Below, in pieces: positions 61,129 to 64,000 of a stretch of 64,000 nt of DNA (positions are counted from its first letter, which is position 1; each line of letters starts with the position of its first letter). Location of the stretch: positions 1 to 64,000 of the forward strand of contig NZ_SORN01000011.1 in the NCBI RefSeq assembly GCF_004366635.1, in the 5' to 3' direction. Under the pieces are notes generated by a model that was not told where the DNA came from, searched no databases, and was given only the letters and a program-made list of their open reading frames with translations. The position numbers and the translations under genes are program-made. The stretch is from Roseinatronobacter bogoriensis DSM 18756 (GTDB lineage: Bacteria > Pseudomonadota > Alphaproteobacteria > Rhodobacterales > Rhodobacteraceae).

Positions 61129-61835
61129 GGGTGCAACCTGGCGGTCATTGGCAGACCCAGCTCGCCAGCGCGAACAGGGTAAATAAGCAAATCTGACGCT
61201 GAGGACGAACCACCCGCCTTCAGGTCGACAGTACAGCGCATGTCGAAAGCAGTGCGAATGCTGGCGTTAACCGGTTCACATTCGATTTCGCCGCCATTCC
61301 AAATCACGAACGCTTCCTCAGATCGAAACGTGTTCAGGAATACTGTGACTCGCGAATGCTCAGCCGGCGCACCAATCTCGATCGGTATCGCAAGCGCCTG
61401 TTCCCGGGGCAAATCGCAAGACCCCTTCGCAACAAGGGCCGTAACGGCGTCTTCCTCAGATCGATGGACGAGGGCATCCCAAAAATGGGGCTTATTCGAA
61501 TCGAACCTGAGCCGGACAGTCTGCCCAGCATAATGCTCCGGAACTTGATAACTTGCGCGCGCCTCGTAGAGCGCATCGACACTGACAACCCGCAGGCACA
61601 CAACATCATGCGTCCAATCTGCGGGTATCCGCAAAAGGAAATCAGGACCAACGTCAGTAACCTTGGTATCAGCGCGCATGATGCCTACAACACGTGCCCC
61701 AGAAATCGCAGGGCTAGACCTGAGTTCCTCGATTATGGGGTCCTCATCTGGAGAAAGTGATGAAAAGCTGGCAATGTCCTGCGCATGAACTGGGATTAGG
61801 AACAAAATGAAGATCATACATAAAATCGGTCGCAT
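61125..61835 (-). CDS. Unknown secreted protein (protease-associated group)
   Basis: 236-aa protein with a strong signal peptide (MIFILFLIPVHA) and a mature part that looks like two beta-rich modules with four Cys (VVCLRVV, KGSCDLP, IECEPV, MRCTV). The start is ATG 61835 or ATG 61817. Either way it overlaps the divergent protease gene that begins at 61807, an unusual head-to-head overlap. It is coupled to the membrane protein downstream. The function is unknown. Confidence 0.75.
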   Translation of the reverse strand: MRPILCMIFILFLIPVHAQDIASFSSLSPDEDPIIEELRSSPAISGARVVGIMRADTKVTDVGPDFLLRIPADWTHDVVCLRVVSVDALYEARASYQVPEHYAGQTVRLRFDSNKPHFWDALVHRSEEDAVTALVAKGSCDLPREQALAIPIEIGAPAEHSRVTVFLNTFRSEEAFVIWNGGEIECEPVNASIRTAFDMRCTVDLKAGGSSSASDLLIYPVRAGELGLPMTARLHP

Positions 61836-62892
61836 CGTTGCTCTCTTGATTTCAGTCTCGAGCCTGACGATAGCGATTGCAGGAGTGGGGTCAAATCCAT
61901 TGTTTGCACAAGTCGTTCGTGTGGAGAGCGGCTCAGAGGTGGGGCACGGCTTTCTTGTTACGCATGGGGGTGGATGCTATGTCATCACTCCTCGGCATGT
62001 CACGGGCACCAATCGCACCTCAATTATAAAAACAGCCACACCGATGCTCAGTGCGACTGCGGTCATGCAGGCTCCTTTCTGGGAGGGGATGGATCTTGCG
62101 ATAGGTGTCGTCCAGGCTGCTGGTCTGCAGGGCTATTGTCGGATCCCGCTTTCTCAGATTGACCAAGAGCTGTCAGTTGATGCAGGACAGCCGATGCATC
62201 TACTCCGCATGCGCGACAGTGGTGAGGTCGAGCGCTTGCCCCTCGAATTCGAAGATGCAGGCTATCTGACATTCACAAGCCGAATGGCGCGTATCGAAGA
62301 TTCATTCTTTCGCGGCACATCAGGGGCTTTTGCCTTCGTCGGAGAACGCCCAATGGGCATGGTGGTAACGACGACGGATGGACGCGCGGGACAATTCATC
62401 CGGATCGAGGAAATTCACAAGAATATTGCGCGATGGGTACAACGCAGCGTTCGTCTTGGAACCGAAGCGCCCGTCACGACAGCATCGCCAATTGGCGATG
62501 GGATGCGAATCGTTCTCCATTCCGTGACCCAGCCCCCCCTGAGCAGCGACTTTGTGCCCGAAAATATGCTTGGCGAAGGGGCCTATGTCTTCCCTGCGGG
62601 CCGCAACCAGATCATTTTTCGTATTCCCGGCGTCACTGCTGGGGCCTTATCCCAACTTGAGCTGCGGTCGGACCCGGAATCGGATTATGCGTTGCCTCGA
62701 CAAATCCGCATTGAGGTCAGCACCGCGCGTGAGCCAACAACTGGCTGGCGTCACTTCGCAGACGTCGAAATGACGCCCGATGGCTTCGCAACCATAAATC
62801 GTTCCGCGCAATTGGCGCGATGGGTGCGCTTGACGGTAGAAACAGCGCAAGATTTTGGAGCAATTGGTATCGGGACCGTCTCAATGGAGTAG
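61807..62892 (+). CDS. Trypsin-like serine protease with C-terminal beta domain
   Basis: 361-aa exported protein with a signal segment (IVALLISVSSLTIAIAGVG). The first 200 residues form a chymotrypsin-like fold: GHGFLVTHGGGCYVITPRHV with His 64, GMDLAIGVV with Asp 96, and RGTSGAFAF with Ser 172 make a plausible catalytic triad. The last 130 residues, ending WVRLTVETAQDFGAIGIGTV, look like a discoidin-like beta sandwich. It is divergent from and overlapping with the secreted/membrane pair, and 6 bp from the convergent gene at 62899. The substrate and system are unknown. Confidence 0.75.
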   Translation: MKIIHKIGRIVALLISVSSLTIAIAGVGSNPLFAQVVRVESGSEVGHGFLVTHGGGCYVITPRHVTGTNRTSIIKTATPMLSATAVMQAPFWEGMDLAIGVVQAAGLQGYCRIPLSQIDQELSVDAGQPMHLLRMRDSGEVERLPLEFEDAGYLTFTSRMARIEDSFFRGTSGAFAFVGERPMGMVVTTTDGRAGQFIRIEEIHKNIARWVQRSVRLGTEAPVTTASPIGDGMRIVLHSVTQPPLSSDFVPENMLGEGAYVFPAGRNQIIFRIPGVTAGALSQLELRSDPESDYALPRQIRIEVSTAREPTTGWRHFADVEMTPDGFATINRSAQLARWVRLTVETAQDFGAIGIGTVSME

Positions 62893-62898
62893 AGGCGG

Positions 62899-63513
62899 TC
62901 ATGGCACCGGAACGTGAAAGCGCACATTCGCACTCCCCCCGCCAGCAGACTTTGAAATCTCTCCAGAGAGCTGACCCTCGTTGTTGATCGCAATCTCTTG
63001 CCAGACGCTGCTCTGCCGTATCCACGCACCGTTTGGCGTATGGCGGAACAGACAGGTATTTCCAGACACGAAACACGTCTCCTGCGCGTTATACCCGGTT
63101 ATCTGCGTGATCCAGATAAATTGGCCTTGTGAATTTGGCTCGGACCCGCGCCCTCTGGCGACTCTGCGGAAGTTTTGGTCGGGTGAGCCATTGTTCTCGA
63201 CGACAATCTCCATGCGCGGGTTGCTTTTGAACCAGGCAAGCATCGCAAGATGCCGGAACTCCGGATCGGGGCTGTTCACTCCAAATTCAATGGCTAGATC
63301 GCGCAAAACCGGATCGCCAGACTCGATCATGATCTCCATCGCCCGTCGTGCAATCACTGGATCAGGATCGGCCAGCAGCGCGTCATAGGGGTTGGGCTGC
63401 GATTGCTCGGCTTCGATCTGGGCGCGAATATCCTCAACCGTAAGTGATTGTGCGGCTGCCTGAACGCCAAACATGGAGAAGACTAACGGCAAGATAAATC
63501 TGTTCATTTTCAT
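62899..63513 (-). CDS. Unknown secreted protein with HEAT-like helices
   Basis: 204-aa protein with a signal peptide (FILPLVFSMFGVQAAA). Residues about 40-100 contain repeated helix pairs (LLADPDPVIARRAMEIMIES, GDPVLRDLAIEFG, DPEFRHLAMLAWF) like HEAT/ARM repeats. A beta-rich C-terminal half with two Cys (QETCFVSGNTCLF) follows. It converges on the protease gene with a 6-bp gap. No family name is offered. It probably belongs functionally with the neighbouring periplasmic group. Confidence 0.72.
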   Translation of the reverse strand: MKMNRFILPLVFSMFGVQAAAQSLTVEDIRAQIEAEQSQPNPYDALLADPDPVIARRAMEIMIESGDPVLRDLAIEFGVNSPDPEFRHLAMLAWFKSNPRMEIVVENNGSPDQNFRRVARGRGSEPNSQGQFIWITQITGYNAQETCFVSGNTCLFRHTPNGAWIRQSSVWQEIAINNEGQLSGEISKSAGGGSANVRFHVPVP

Positions 63514-63753
63514 TCCCAGGATACTTCATACGGGGACAGATTGGCGCGAATATAGACTGTGTTCAACCCGTTTTCGATATGCTTTCACCTCGTGATCAAA
63601 CGCACGCCCCGTGTCGATCACCCAGACAAATATGGTCGCCTCTGCCTTCTGCAAGCCGGATATTCCCTGTCCTTGACCCCGGAAAGCCTGAACCTTACCA
63701 CGCCCCATAATCTCGCGCATCGGCGTCCCGCGCGCGTTGGAAGGAAGGTCCGT

Positions 63754-64000
63754 GATGAATAAGGAAAACAAACGGCTGGATCGTCTGGACGCCCTGCTGC
63801 ACGCCCTGCCCTTCGAGACCATGCCCATGGCGCTGAGCGAGCTTGACGGGTACGTCACCGGCCTTCTCGCATGCCCCGAGACGATCCCGCCTTCCGAATG
63901 GCTCCCCCATGTCTGGGGCGAAACTGGCGATGCGCAGTTTCCAGACCAGAAGACCGCCGAGAAAACCATCGGGGCCGTCATGGAACATTACAATTCCGTG
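63754..64000 (+). CDS. UPF0149 (YecA-like) family protein, 5' part
   Basis: Runs off the window; 82 codons are visible. It starts MNKENKRLDRLDALLHALPF and continues with LSELDGYVTGLLACPETIPP and WLPHVWGE, the N-terminal helical signature of UPF0149/YecA proteins (often with a SEC-C metal-binding C-terminus beyond). AAGGAAGG precedes the ATG. A degenerate copy of this gene and its upstream DNA lies at 58430-58690, so the intervening 5 kb are flanked by related sequence. Confidence 0.8.

Noticed and set aside
63526..63753. Minus-strand frame ending IFVWVIDTGRAFDHEVKAYR
   Set aside because: It overlaps the ribosome site and start of the UPF0149 gene on the other strand and has no supported start; it may be a remnant but cannot be assigned.
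1..64000. CRISPR arrays, complete tRNA or rRNA genes, replication origins
   Set aside because: No regularly spaced repeats, full cloverleaf sequences, rRNA signatures or DnaA-box clusters were seen on reading both strands; a tRNA-scanning program would be the decisive check.

Overview
The window looks like chromosome of a Rhodobacteraceae alphaproteobacterium. The evidence is gene content and order (tpa/tauR/xsc, ise genes, hmuSTUV, an IS5-type element typical of the group) and high-GC coding with many GTG/TTG-compatible overlaps. I cannot name a genus from the sequence alone.

Layout. 0.1-3.4 kb: a compact rmlCBDA-type operon for dTDP-L-rhamnose, followed by a wrecked glycosyltransferase with a G10 tract. 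4.5-7.8 kb: a tungstate-type ABC importer (tupBCA) with a divergent regulator. 7.9-15.7 kb: a minus-strand vitamin B12 operon headed by a cobalamin riboswitch, btuB-btuF-btuC-btuD-cbiZ, which continues into its own Ton motor exbB-exbD-exbD-tonB. 16.1-25.4 kb: a haem island, with a second exbB-exbD-exbD-tonB set divergent from hmuSTUV, the receptor hmuR and a convergent haem-oxygenase-like ABM protein. 25.7-29.4 kb: two unknown minus-strand genes, a secreted protein behind a 19-bp palindrome, and decayed remains of an MbnP-like copper locus plus an IS110 scrap.

29.4-34.4 kb: remains of a capsule (Kps-type) export locus. kpsE and kpsT are intact, but kpsM is cut short at a junction with a phage-like fragment. 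A HAD phosphatase is frameshifted, and a Crp-like N-terminus is fused to a NeuA-like C-terminus. 34.6-41.3 kb: padR-chrA, a rhodanese, a NosR-like flavoprotein with its ApbE, and a dihaem peroxidase. 41.6-45 kb: a TAXI-TRAP transporter. 45.5-58.4 kb: a C2-sulfonate block. It holds an isethionate part (iseR, TRAP iseKLM, GMC dehydrogenase iseJ) and a taurine part (tpa, tauR, xsc, TSUP exporter, and ackA where pta is more usual).

58.4-64 kb: an unstable accessory segment. A degenerate UPF0149 copy, an IS630 scrap and a broken IS5-type element are followed by the 3' end of an initiator-tRNA sequence. Beyond it lie four poorly known genes around a trypsin-like protease, and then an intact UPF0149 gene that runs off the window.

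How it works together: much of the intact content is uptake of scarce cofactors (W, B12, haem), each with its own regulation, plus growth on organosulfonates. Both sulfonate routes should meet at sulfoacetaldehyde, which Xsc turns into acetyl phosphate and sulfite; AckA and the TSUP exporter would dispose of these. The best candidate for an undescribed system is the protease-centred group at 60.2-63.5 kb. No CRISPR array and no complete tRNA or rRNA gene was seen. All family calls come from reading motifs, without database searches.
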